From: Desulfopila sp. IMCC35006 | Lineage (GTDB): Bacteria > Desulfobacterota > Desulfobulbia > Desulfobulbales > Desulfocapsaceae | Reading direction: 5' to 3' | Assembly (NCBI RefSeq): GCF_005116645.1 | Contig: NZ_SWCM01000011.1 | Coordinates: 1 to 64,000, forward strand | DNA: 64,000 nt | The notes under the pieces: model-generated | Database searches by the model: none | Seen by the model: only the letters and a program-made list of their open reading frames with translations | Told to the model about the DNA's origin: nothing | Shown here: piece after piece, positions 55,640 to 64,000 of the stretch | How the letters are laid out: the number at the start of each line of letters is the position of its first letter | How positions within the stretch are numbered: the stretch's first letter is position 1 | Position numbers and translations under genes: made by a program

Positions 55640-56300
55640 GTGACTATACTGGAGGTCGACATGTGCTTTGACCTGGATATTGAATTTATCAAATCTCTGA
55701 AAGAGACAGGAGGCGACACATTGAAGAAGTGTTATCAATGTGTCTCCTGTTCTGTTGCCTGTCCTCTTTCAACGGATCAGCATCCTTTTCCCAGAAAGGA
55801 AATGATTTGGGCACAGTGGTGAATGAAAGTTCCCGGTGGTTTTGGGCTTTATTGGTGCCTTTATTCTCACGTGCTGGTCGGCGTTCAGGCAGGATATTTT
55901 GGGACTTATCTGGCCATCTTTTCATGGCCCGCTGCCACTGACGGACCCTTTCAAAACTCTGGCAAATATTTCTGCAATTGCTTTGCCTTACTGAGTCTGG
56001 GTACTTACCAGTGATCGCATTAAGCTGGAAAAGAGAGGGAAAGCAAGCAGGACATTTTATGACTGGTTTCTTATTTGGGAGATTGCTGCCGTAGGAATTA
56101 CCGGCCTTCTTGCGGAATTGCTGCGCTGGGACGGCATGCCGACTTTAGGTTACCTCATCTATTTTCTGCATCTTGTCTTTGTTCTGATGCTCTTTCTGTA
56201 CATGCCGTACACTAAGTTTGCCCATATAGTTTACAGGACGACGGCAATGTGTTTTGAAAAGTTCAGAGAAAGTGCTTGTGCAAGAAATACAATTATTTGA
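55640..56300 (+). pseudogene. qmoC: Decayed qmoC (quinone-interacting oxidoreductase subunit C)
   Basis: The 5' part (55640-55822) reads [27 protein letters not shown] ... [13 protein letters not shown], matching the QmoC start with one [4Fe-4S] motif, then stops. The second Fe-S half is missing. Membrane pieces continue in other frames (FIGAFILTCWSAFRQDILGLI; DWFLIWEIAAVGITGLLAELL; YFLHLVFVLMLFLYMPYTKFAH up to about 56270). So there is an internal deletion plus at least two frameshifts. An intact copy is presumably elsewhere, perhaps beyond qmoA. Confidence 0.75.
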
Positions 56301-56729
56301 AAGAGAAATGGTAACATCGCTGTCCAGGTCGCAGATTTCGGTAACGCTGCAGCGGCAGTTGGAGGACAATAAAATAAAGGAATAATCCCTAAAGCATCAT
56401 CTGTATCCAGATGGTGCCATTCCGCGTTCTCAAGCTATTTTCCCTGCTCATTTCTTCAATGTCAGGAGCTCTTAGGTATGCATTCGTCTCTTCTGTTGTG
56501 TCGATATGCGGAACTTTTTTGCCTTCTCTCATTTAGATAAAGATGTTTTTCACATATTCCTGTATCTGCGTAGAATTCAAGAGCATACAACGCGAAGCGT
56601 ATCGCAGAAAAGCACAAAAAAGAATAGGCAGAAACAGGATCTCGAATTACAATATATTGGTGCTCCTTTTCATGGTGGATTTTTTCGAGTACCACCCCTC
56701 TGAGGCTCCAACCGGGAGATGGCGGGCAA
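56301..56729. other. Gap before sucA
   Basis: No gene recognised. It should contain the promoter of the sucA-sucB-lpdA operon. Short open frames are low in complexity and unsupported. Confidence 0.4.
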
Positions 56730-59546
56730 ATGAATGACACATTCACAAGTTTTGAGAATATCCGCTATCTAGAAGAGCTCTGGCAACATTTTCAAGACAA
56801 CCCGGATTCGGTGTCTCCCCGGTGGCAAGCTTATTTTGCAGGACTTGAAAAAAATGGGCCGGCCTCGCCGGGTAGTCCTGCGGGACTTGCAGAGGGCCGG
56901 GCTCAGCTCCACCAGGGCTTTGGGCCTGGTGGTTTGACGTGTGCCCGTTGCGGCCGTGCCGGGGCCATGTCTTTTCTGCAGTACAACGTCAGTCTTCTGG
57001 TCAGAAATTATCGGGTACGGGGACATATCCTGGCCAAATTCAATCCCCTCGGCAACCCACGTACCGCCCTCCCGGAGCTTGATCCGGAATACTACGGCCT
57101 GTTCAGCGAGGATCTTGATCTGCTCTTTACCTTCGGCCATTTTTCCGGGCAGAAGGCTCTGCCTCTTCGGGAAATACTTGAGATTATCAAGGAGACCTAC
57201 ACCGGTTATATCGGCGTTCAATTCATGCATATTGATGCCCTGAATGAGCGGGAATGGCTGCAGCAACGGATGGAAACGACCAGAAACCGCATCAGGCTTT
57301 CCAGAAAACAGCAGGTCAGAATTCTGGAGCGACTCACGGATGCAGTGGTCTTTGAGCACTTTATCCAGAAGAAATTTGTCGGAGCCAAATCGTTTTCGCT
57401 GGAGGGTGCGGAAACCCTCATTCCTCTCCTCGATCAGGCCATTGACAAGGCGGTTGGCCAGGGAGTCAGCCACATCGTTATCGGCATGGCCCATCGTGGA
57501 CGTCTCAATGTGCTGGCCAATATCATGGGCAAGAGCCCCCGGAACATTTTTGAAGAATTCCAGGATGCTGATGCGGAAATCAATGTCGGTCGCGGTGATG
57601 TAAAGTACCACAAGGGATTCCATCAGAATTACAGAACCGGGGATGGAAAAAAGGTCGTCCTCGATCTCTCCTTTAATCCCAGCCATCTTGAGTTTGTCGG
57701 GCCGGTAGCACAGGGGGCCCTGAAGGCATGCCAGATCAAAAATGATGTTCAGGATACCAACAGGGGGCTGTTGATTCTCATCCATGGGGACGCTTCTATG
57801 GCAGGAGAGGGTATCGTTCAGGAAACCTTGAATCTCAGCGGGCTGGCTGGCTTTTCTGTGGGCGGGACCCTGCATGTGGTAGTCAATAATCAGATCGGTT
57901 TTACTACCCTGCCGGCCGAAGGGAGGTCAACGACCTATGCCAGTGATGTCGCTAAAATGCTCCAGACTCCTATCTTTCACGTAAATGGCGAGGTGCCCCA
58001 TGCGGTGGCGCAATGCCTCGATGTATCACTGGATTTTCGGCAGCAATTCAAACGCGATGTCGTCATCGATATGTACTGCTATCGCCGGAGGGGTCACAAC
58101 GAGGGGGACGAGCCCAGATTTACCCAGCCTGTTATGTACGAGGCGATAGACAAGCGTCCTACGGTTCGCGACAGCTTTATGGAGCACCTGATTTCCCTTG
58201 GAGAGCTGAAAAAAGATGAAGCGGATGTCATTCGACAAACACGGGAGCAGTATTTTGAGGAGGAGTTTCGCACATTGGCGGATTCTCCAGAGGATGGCTC
58301 GGCATCTTCAAGTTTGTTCACCCACCCTCACGGGCCATATGTCGGCGGTATTGACGCTCTGGTTGAAGAAGTGGAAACAGCGGTGTCACTTGGCCAGCTG
58401 CAAAAACTGGGAAAACAGTTGGTCGGGGTTCCAGCCGATTTTACCGCACACCGTAAAATCGTCAAGCTGCTCAAAGCACGAGAAGAGATGTATGCAGGCA
58501 AAACCCCGCTGGACTGGGGCGCTGCCGAAGCCCTGGCCTTTGCCACTCTTGTTGACGAACAGGTGCCGGTGCGTATTTGCGGCCAGGACAGCCAGCGGGG
58601 AACCTTCAGCCACCGGCACAGTGTCCTCCATGATGCTGACACCGGCGCATGCTATCTCCCTCTAGCCAACATAAGCCCGTCCCAGGCAAGGATTGACATC
58701 ATCAACAGCCCGCTGACCGAGGGGGCGGTTCTTGGTTTCGAGTACGGCTATTCCACCGCGTATCCCGAATCGCTGGTGGTGTGGGAAGCACAGTTTGGGG
58801 ATTTTGCCAATGTGGCGCAAGTCTATATTGATCAATTTATCAGCTCGGCGGAAACTAAATGGAACCTGCTATCCGGCCTGGTTCTGTTGCTCCCCCATGG
58901 TCTGGAAGGAACTGGACCGGAACATGCCAGTGCCCGGCTGGAGCGTTTTCTTGCCAATGCGGCAACAGATAATTACCAGGTGGTGAATCCAACGGAGCCG
59001 GCGCAGATCTTCCACCTTTTAAGGCGTCAGGTAAAGCGCCGCATTCGCAAACCGCTTATTGTGATGGCACCAAAAAGCCTGCTGCGTCATGCCAAAGCGG
59101 TCTCCCCCTTGAGAAGTCTTGCCGAAGGCGGTTTCAGGAAAATAATTCCGGACAATGATTGCCGGGCGGACAAAGTTGATAAGATTCTCCTTTGCACCGG
59201 CAAGATATACTACGATTTGCTGCAGGAGCGGCAGCAGAGAAATATCGAAACAACGGCTATTGTACGCCTGGAACAGCTCTATCCCCTGGCAGAAGATGCG
59301 CTGGCATCCGCCCTTGGACCCTATCCAAGAAATATTCCGCTGCTCTGGGTCCAGGAGGAACCACTGAATATGGGGGCCTATTCTTTTATCCGTCTCCGTT
59401 TCGGTGATTTTTTCAGTCAGAACTGGTTGTTCGATAAGGTGAGCCGGCCTATTTCCGCCACACCGGCGACTGGCTCGGCATCCAGTCATAAACTGGAGCA
59501 GTCATTGCTGTTTAAAGCGGTTTTTGACGACTGGAAGTACACTTGA
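56730..59546 (+). CDS. sucA: 2-oxoglutarate dehydrogenase E1
   Basis: 938 residues, full length. N-terminal FENIRYLEELWQHFQDNPDSVSPRWQAYF is the E1o core-binding segment. IVIGMAHRGRLNVLANIMGK and DLSFNPSHLEFVGPVAQG carry TPP/substrate residues, and IHGDASMAGEGIVQETLNLS the metal site. C-terminal QDSQRGTFSHRHSVLHD and VQEEPLNMGAYSFI are also standard. It decarboxylates 2-oxoglutarate and transfers succinyl to lipoyl-E2. A Cys pair CARCGRAG near 70 is unusual. GGGAG-like site upstream. Confidence 0.96.
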   Translation: MNDTFTSFENIRYLEELWQHFQDNPDSVSPRWQAYFAGLEKNGPASPGSPAGLAEGRAQLHQGFGPGGLTCARCGRAGAMSFLQYNVSLLVRNYRVRGHILAKFNPLGNPRTALPELDPEYYGLFSEDLDLLFTFGHFSGQKALPLREILEIIKETYTGYIGVQFMHIDALNEREWLQQRMETTRNRIRLSRKQQVRILERLTDAVVFEHFIQKKFVGAKSFSLEGAETLIPLLDQAIDKAVGQGVSHIVIGMAHRGRLNVLANIMGKSPRNIFEEFQDADAEINVGRGDVKYHKGFHQNYRTGDGKKVVLDLSFNPSHLEFVGPVAQGALKACQIKNDVQDTNRGLLILIHGDASMAGEGIVQETLNLSGLAGFSVGGTLHVVVNNQIGFTTLPAEGRSTTYASDVAKMLQTPIFHVNGEVPHAVAQCLDVSLDFRQQFKRDVVIDMYCYRRRGHNEGDEPRFTQPVMYEAIDKRPTVRDSFMEHLISLGELKKDEADVIRQTREQYFEEEFRTLADSPEDGSASSSLFTHPHGPYVGGIDALVEEVETAVSLGQLQKLGKQLVGVPADFTAHRKIVKLLKAREEMYAGKTPLDWGAAEALAFATLVDEQVPVRICGQDSQRGTFSHRHSVLHDADTGACYLPLANISPSQARIDIINSPLTEGAVLGFEYGYSTAYPESLVVWEAQFGDFANVAQVYIDQFISSAETKWNLLSGLVLLLPHGLEGTGPEHASARLERFLANAATDNYQVVNPTEPAQIFHLLRRQVKRRIRKPLIVMAPKSLLRHAKAVSPLRSLAEGGFRKIIPDNDCRADKVDKILLCTGKIYYDLLQERQQRNIETTAIVRLEQLYPLAEDALASALGPYPRNIPLLWVQEEPLNMGAYSFIRLRFGDFFSQNWLFDKVSRPISATPATGSASSHKLEQSLLFKAVFDDWKYT

Positions 59547-59577
59547 AACATTCGTAAAATTACAGCTGGGGGACACG

Positions 59578-60813
59578 ATGATTGTTGAAATTAAGGTGCC
59601 TGAACTCGGGGAATCGATTAACGAAGTTGAGATCGGTGAATGGCTTGTCCAGATTGGCGATACGGTGCAGGCCGACGAGGAGATCGTCGCCATTGAGTCG
59701 GATAAGGCGACGGTGGAGGTTCCCGCCCCGGCGGCAGGTGTTCTGGTGAAGATCCTCAAGGAGCAGGGTGCAACGGCCGTTATTGGCGAGGTTGTCGGCC
59801 ATATAGACACGGCACCGGACGGCCAGAAAGAAATGCGCCCGACAACCGGGGAGGGTGAAAGACAAGATGCCCGGACCGATTCTGCAACAAACAGAGAAGA
59901 AGCGCCTGCAAAATCTGCGGCAAGGGTTATGCCCGCTGCCGCCAGGATACTGGCCCAGCATAATGTCGCTGCCGATACGGTGACTCCGACTGGACCGGGG
60001 GATCGCATCCTCAAGGAGGACGCACGGCGAGCCGTGACCGAAGTTGCCTCACCTGAGAAAATCAAAGAGGAACAACAACCACTCAGCTCCGGACCGGAAG
60101 GGGAGCTTGAGGCGGCTAAAGAGCGCCGCGTGCCCATGACCCCCATTCGAAGGACCATTGCGGCCAGGTTGCTGGAGGCCAGGCAGGCTATGGCCTTGTT
60201 GACCACCTTCAATGAAGTTGACATGTCCGAGGTGAAAAGAGTCCGGTCACTATTTGGTCAGCAGTTTGCCGACAAATTCGGGGTGAAGCTGGGATTCATG
60301 TCTTTTTTTATCAAAGCCGCTGTAACCGCCCTGGGTGACTTCCCCCTGGTCAATGCGGCAATTGACGGCAGGGATATTGTGTACCATGACAGTTGTGATA
60401 TCGGGGTGGCCATCGGCGGCGGCAAGGGGCTGGTAGTTCCGGTATTGCGGCATGCGGAACGCATGGGGTTTGCCGAGATAGAGAAAAAAATCGCCGAGTT
60501 CGCAAAGAAGGCCAGGAACAACAGTCTGACTATGGAAGAGCTCACTGGAGGTACCTTCACTATCAGCAATGGCGGAGTATATGGCTCCATGTTATCGACA
60601 CCGATTGTCAATCCCCCGCAAAGCGCTATTCTGGGGCTTCATGCGATTCAGGACAGGCCGGTGGCGATTGGCGGGGAAGTGCGGATCCGGCCGATAATGT
60701 ACCTGGCTGTAACCTATGATCACCGGATAATTGATGGCCGCGAAGCCGTGAGTTTTCTGAAAAGCATTAAAGAGCGGATCGAAGCGCCACAGAAACTATT
60801 CCTGGAGATCTGA
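59578..60813 (+). CDS. sucB: Dihydrolipoyl succinyltransferase E2
   Basis: 411 residues from the ATG at 59578 (GGGGG site); the upstream frame overlaps sucA and is dropped. One lipoyl domain with the lipoylated Lys in ESDKATVEVPAP near 43, a peripheral-subunit-binding domain (MPAAARILAQHNV...GDRILKEDARRA), and a C-terminal catalytic domain with YDHRIIDGREAVSFL. Spacing of 31 bp from sucA and 2 bp to lpdA shows one operon. Confidence 0.96.
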   Translation: MIVEIKVPELGESINEVEIGEWLVQIGDTVQADEEIVAIESDKATVEVPAPAAGVLVKILKEQGATAVIGEVVGHIDTAPDGQKEMRPTTGEGERQDARTDSATNREEAPAKSAARVMPAAARILAQHNVAADTVTPTGPGDRILKEDARRAVTEVASPEKIKEEQQPLSSGPEGELEAAKERRVPMTPIRRTIAARLLEARQAMALLTTFNEVDMSEVKRVRSLFGQQFADKFGVKLGFMSFFIKAAVTALGDFPLVNAAIDGRDIVYHDSCDIGVAIGGGKGLVVPVLRHAERMGFAEIEKKIAEFAKKARNNSLTMEELTGGTFTISNGGVYGSMLSTPIVNPPQSAILGLHAIQDRPVAIGGEVRIRPIMYLAVTYDHRIIDGREAVSFLKSIKERIEAPQKLFLEI

Positions 60814-60815
60814 TT

Positions 60816-62213
60816 ATGATGGCCGACAAAAAAGAGGGTTACGATCTGGTGATCATTGGAGCCGGCCCGGGTGGCTATATCGCTGCTATTCGTGCCGCTC
60901 AGTTGGGGCTGAAGGTGGCCTGCGTGGAAAAAGACGCTGTTCTCGGTGGTACCTGCCTGAATATCGGTTGTATTCCGAGCAAGGCTCTGCTCGAATCGTC
61001 GCATAAATATGCCGAGTGCAGAACTGGTTTAAAAGCCCACGGCATAATGGTGGGAGAGACCTCCTTTGATCTTGCGACTATGATGGGTCGCAAGGATGAA
61101 ATCGTCAAGACCCTCACCTCGGGGATAGACTACCTGTTCAAGAAAAATAAGATCGAGCGGTTTACCGGTGCCGCCCACATTCTGGATGGCCTCAAGGTCC
61201 GGGTGACAGGAGAGAAAGAGCTGCTACTCACAGCCAGGGCGATACTCATCGCCACAGGGAGCAGGGCTGCCGGGCTGCCGGGCGTGGCAATCGATGGGAC
61301 ACATGTGGTGTCCAGCACCGAAGCCCTGGCCTTTGCGGCGGTGCCCAAACAGTTGGTCGTGGTTGGAGCCGGTGCTGTCGGCCTCGAGTTGGGGTCCATC
61401 TGGCACCGTCTCGGCGCCGAAGTAACGGTGGTGGAGTATCTTGACCGAGTTCTGCCAACCGCCGACAGGGATATGTCCAAGCATGCGTTGCGCATTTTTA
61501 AGAAGCAAGGGTTGAAATTTCTGCTTGGTGCAAAAATTACCGGGATCGAGCAGGCAGGTGAAGGGTGCCGGGTCAACATTTCCGGTAAAGAACCTCTTGT
61601 GGCCGAGAAGGTACTTTTGGCTGCCGGGCGAACACCATGCTCCCAAGGGTTTGGTTTTGAGGAATTGGGCGGCAGGATCGATAAGAAGGGATTCATTGAG
61701 GTGGATAGCCATTGGCAGACTTCTTTACCGGGAATCTATGCGATCGGAGACGTGATCGGCGGGGCGATGCTTGCCCATAAAGCGTCTGAGGAGGGAGTGG
61801 CATGTGTTGAATATATGGCCACCGGCTATGGTCATGTCAACTACCAGGCAATGCCCAGTATTGTGTACACCCACCCGGAGGTGGCGTCCGTCGGACGAAC
61901 CGAAGATTCTCTTTTGGAGGAAGCGGTGCCGATTAAAACCGGGATCTTTTACTTCAAAGGCAATGGTCGTGCCCTTGCCCTCGGCGAGTCAGACGGGCTG
62001 GTCAAGGTCATCGCCCATCATGACACCGACCGAATACTGGGCGTTCATATCATAGGGCCCCAGGCGGGTGATTTGCTCGCTGAAGCGGTGGTGGCCATGG
62101 AATACGGCGCCAGCAGCGAGGACCTGGCCCGCGCATTTCACGCGCATCCGACTCTTTCCGAAGCGCTCAAGGAGGCTGCGCTGAACGTTGCAAAAGCCGC
62201 CATTCATGGGTGA
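60816..62213 (+). CDS. lpdA: Dihydrolipoyl dehydrogenase E3
   Basis: 465 residues. FAD motif VIIGAGPGGYIAAIRAAQLG, redox disulfide GGTCLNIGCIPSK, NAD motif VVVGAGAVGLELGSIWHRLG, second FAD contact YAIGDVIGGAMLAHKASEEG, and catalytic HAHPTLSEAL at the C-terminus. It reoxidises dihydrolipoyl groups of SucB with NAD+, giving NADH. With sucA and sucB the complex is complete. Confidence 0.96.
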   Translation: MMADKKEGYDLVIIGAGPGGYIAAIRAAQLGLKVACVEKDAVLGGTCLNIGCIPSKALLESSHKYAECRTGLKAHGIMVGETSFDLATMMGRKDEIVKTLTSGIDYLFKKNKIERFTGAAHILDGLKVRVTGEKELLLTARAILIATGSRAAGLPGVAIDGTHVVSSTEALAFAAVPKQLVVVGAGAVGLELGSIWHRLGAEVTVVEYLDRVLPTADRDMSKHALRIFKKQGLKFLLGAKITGIEQAGEGCRVNISGKEPLVAEKVLLAAGRTPCSQGFGFEELGGRIDKKGFIEVDSHWQTSLPGIYAIGDVIGGAMLAHKASEEGVACVEYMATGYGHVNYQAMPSIVYTHPEVASVGRTEDSLLEEAVPIKTGIFYFKGNGRALALGESDGLVKVIAHHDTDRILGVHIIGPQAGDLLAEAVVAMEYGASSEDLARAFHAHPTLSEALKEAALNVAKAAIHG

Positions 62214-62286
62214 AAAAAGAATGTATTACGCACCTGCTGTTTTCTGATTGTATCCAACAGTAATTACCTTTAACGGAGCAAATTCC

Positions 62287-62718
62287 ATGGAAAAATATCT
62301 AAAGGTTAAACAGGCTATAAAGAGGAAATTTCCGGTAATAAAAGGCGAAGAAAGCTTGAATGCAGCGATCCAGCTCATGGCGGAGTCTGATGTTTCGGTG
62401 CTGGTCGTCAAAGCCGAGGAACTGCTCATCGGCATTCTCACCGTCTCCGATGTCATGCAGGGGCTGGCTCAAGATTATGATCTTGAGCAGACAAAAATCT
62501 CATTCTTTATGACGGAATGCAATGTCGATGGCAAGAATGCAAACGGCAAATCATGTATCCAACTTGACGAAGATCAGGACCTCATGTCTGCGATCAAGGT
62601 CATGTACACGGGCGGCATAAATCACTTGCTCGTTACGGGCGTAAACAATGAACCACTTGGAATCGTCTCAAACCTTGATCTGATTAAGCTGATGGCCTCC
62701 CGTCAACAGCCAGGATGA
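62287..62718 (+). CDS. CBS-domain pair protein
   Basis: 143 residues from the ATG at 62287. Two CBS motifs: SLNAAIQLMAESDVSVLVVKAEELLIGILTVSDVMQG and DLMSAIKVMYTGGINHLLVTGVNNEPLGIVSNLDLIKLM. Such pairs bind adenine nucleotides. The link to the 2-oxoglutarate dehydrogenase operon 73 bp upstream is positional only. Confidence 0.85.
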   Translation: MEKYLKVKQAIKRKFPVIKGEESLNAAIQLMAESDVSVLVVKAEELLIGILTVSDVMQGLAQDYDLEQTKISFFMTECNVDGKNANGKSCIQLDEDQDLMSAIKVMYTGGINHLLVTGVNNEPLGIVSNLDLIKLMASRQQPG

Positions 62719-62811
62719 TATCCTGGATTGACAAATTTTGAAACAGCCGGAAAGAACCAGAGAGGAAATGAGTTCAAGGCATCAAAACACACATAGGAGC
62801 GAATTTGAACT

Positions 62812-62837
62812 GTTGCCAAGAAGGTAATCTTGGCAAC
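62812..62837 (+). terminator. Perfect hairpin before qmoA
   Basis: GTTGCCAAG (62812-62820) pairs with CTTGGCAAC (62829-62837) around an 8-nt loop. It sits 49 nt before the qmoA ATG. No T run follows, so it may be a regulatory or processing hairpin. Confidence 0.5.
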
Positions 62838-62885
62838 TAACTTCGAGGTATTAATCTTAATTTTCCTATCTACTGGAGGATTAGC

Positions 62886-64000
62886 ATGACAGATGAACGT
62901 AGCGTGCCTGGAGCAGGCGCTGTACTGATAGTTGGCGGTGGCATGAGCGGACTGACTGCAGCTCTCGAAGCCGCTGAACTCGGACAAGATATTTTTTTGA
63001 TTGAGAAAAACTCTTATCTGGGTGGCCGAGTTGCGCAGCACAACCAATATTTTCCCAAGCTTTGCCCCCCTATCTGCGGACTTGAGATCAACTTCCAGCG
63101 GATCAAGAACAACCGCAGAATTCGTGTCTATACCATGACTGAGGTTAAAAGCATAGCAGGCAGCCCCGGAAATTATCAAGTGAGTCTTGAGACCAGGCCG
63201 CGCTACATTAACAGCAACTGTACCGCCTGCGGGGCATGTGAGCAAGCGTGCCTGGATGAACGGGACAGTGACTTCGATTTCGCTATGTGCAAGACCAAGG
63301 CCGCGTACAAACCCCATGATCTGGCATTCCCGATGCGATATGTCATTGACAAGGAGGCATGCAGCGAGGCGAGCCTGCAGGCAATCAAAGACGCTTGTAA
63401 ATACGATGCAGTAGAGCTTGACATGCAGACAAAATCTTTCACGCTTGATGTGGCCGCTATTGTTTGGGCTACGGGTTGGAATCCTTATGATCCAAACAAA
63501 ATAACCAACCTAAAGTTCAATGAAAGCAAGGCGATCATTACCAGTATGATGATGGAGCGCCTGGCATCTCCCAATGGACCTACCAACGGCAGGATTCTTC
63601 GTCCAGGTGATAACAAAAAACCGGAAAGCTTTGCCTTTGTTCAATGTGCCGGTTCCCGTGATGAGAATCATCTGGAATACTGTTCATATATCTGCTGCAA
63701 TGCCACCATCAAACAAATCACCTACATACAGGAACAATACCCGGAGGCCAAGGTCTACGTTTTTTACATTGATTTGCGGACGTCCGGCAGACACGAGAAA
63801 CTGCGTGACACAGTAACTGCAAAGGGCAATGTCCTCTTCACCAAAGGAAAAGTGGCCGAGATTGTCCCGGAATCTGATGGCAGTGTCACCGTGGTAGCTG
63901 AAAATGCGCTCACCGGAGAAAAGATCCATCAGAGAGTCGACATGGCTGTTTTAGCCACCGGGATGGAACCAACAATGAAAGATCAGGCCGCTGCGCTTGG
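62886..64000 (+). CDS. qmoA: QmoA/HdrA-like flavoprotein, 5' part
   Basis: 371 complete codons are visible and the frame is open at the window end. GGAGG precedes the ATG. VLIVGGGMSGLTAALEAAELG is the FAD-binding motif, LGGRVAQHNQYFPKLCPPICGLEI follows, then CTACGACEQAC as a [4Fe-4S] site, and FVQCAGSRDENHLEYCSYICC as in HdrA/QmoA. QmoA passes electrons between menaquinone and APS reductase in sulfate reducers and sulfur disproportionators. qmoB and qmoC would be expected downstream. Confidence 0.9.
   Translation, partial: MTDERSVPGAGAVLIVGGGMSGLTAALEAAELGQDIFLIEKNSYLGGRVAQHNQYFPKLCPPICGLEINFQRIKNNRRIRVYTMTEVKSIAGSPGNYQVSLETRPRYINSNCTACGACEQACLDERDSDFDFAMCKTKAAYKPHDLAFPMRYVIDKEACSEASLQAIKDACKYDAVELDMQTKSFTLDVAAIVWATGWNPYDPNKITNLKFNESKAIITSMMMERLASPNGPTNGRILRPGDNKKPESFAFVQCAGSRDENHLEYCSYICCNATIKQITYIQEQYPEAKVYVFYIDLRTSGRHEKLRDTVTAKGNVLFTKGKVAEIVPESDGSVTVVAENALTGEKIHQRVDMAVLATGMEPTMKDQAAAL

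Noticed and set aside
56769-57875. 368-codon antisense frame over sucA
   Set aside because: It mirrors a fully conserved E1 gene and shows no protein family.
1-64000. CRISPR array
   Set aside because: No set of regularly spaced direct repeats was found. The repeated leader hairpins are 1-3 kb apart with differing sequence.
1-64000. tRNA or rRNA genes
   Set aside because: No cloverleaf with GTTCRANNC arm or rRNA-like stretch was recognised in any intergenic region.

Overview
The window reads as a chromosomal segment of a sulfur-cycling anaerobe, most likely a Desulfobacterota member near Desulfobulbales. This is inferred from a QmoA-type flavoprotein running off the right end, a qmoC remnant, a single-chain pyruvate:ferredoxin oxidoreductase beside a dihydroorotate-dehydrogenase-like gene, an HdrD-like membrane iron-sulfur oxidoreductase and a NorR/sigma-54 nitric-oxide response. 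No rRNA, tRNA or CRISPR array was found, so the taxonomy is tentative.

Region 1 (about 1-16.5 kb) is an accessory, defence-like area with repeats. It starts with an IS91-family transposase preceded by nested ATATGCCGAG palindromes. A GC-rich 1431-residue protein follows (nuclease-like N-terminus, STAND-type NTPase, repeat-rich C-terminus), then a HEPN-like protein and a diheme cytochrome. Next comes a three-gene cassette (HEPN-like, PD-(D/E)XK-like, DUF2971) lying between two 547-bp inverted repeats in which I see no mismatch, and then a NERD-domain protein. Diverged repeats recur in the long non-coding gaps.

Region 2 (about 16.5-36 kb) looks like a plasmid-derived or integrative conjugative element. 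It carries DUF72 and J-domain genes, an hsdR remnant joined to a RhuM-family gene, ParA with a small partner, and a leftward DNA-metabolism block (Rad52-like annealing protein, RecB/Cas4-like nuclease, SSB, adenine methyltransferase, SNF2 helicase, RadC, DUF932). A rightward transfer-like operon follows (NusA-like protein, TraD/VirD4-like ATPase, HD/MobH-like protein, membrane protein). Eight genes of the leftward block have the same type of 5' leader hairpin. Its stem is kept by compensatory changes, and most copies follow a CAACCCAYCA-like box. This is the best candidate here for an undescribed regulatory RNA system.

Region 3 (about 36-64 kb) is core metabolism and stress defence: NDH-2, the DHOD-like gene, PFOR, then a nitric-oxide module (quinol NO reductase, di-iron repair protein, flavodiiron protein, DUF6448 protein, ferredoxin, cupin). 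A divergent norR and a textbook sigma-54 promoter lie in front of the module. Beyond it are an orphan SdhB/FrdB-like subunit, an EMO-like Fe-S oxidoreductase, a flavodoxin-arsenate reductase fusion, a decayed qmoC, a complete 2-oxoglutarate dehydrogenase operon (sucA, sucB, lpdA), a CBS protein and the 5' part of qmoA. These genes link 2-oxoacid oxidation to ferredoxin, NADH and quinone pools, with NO detoxification protecting the Fe-S enzymes.
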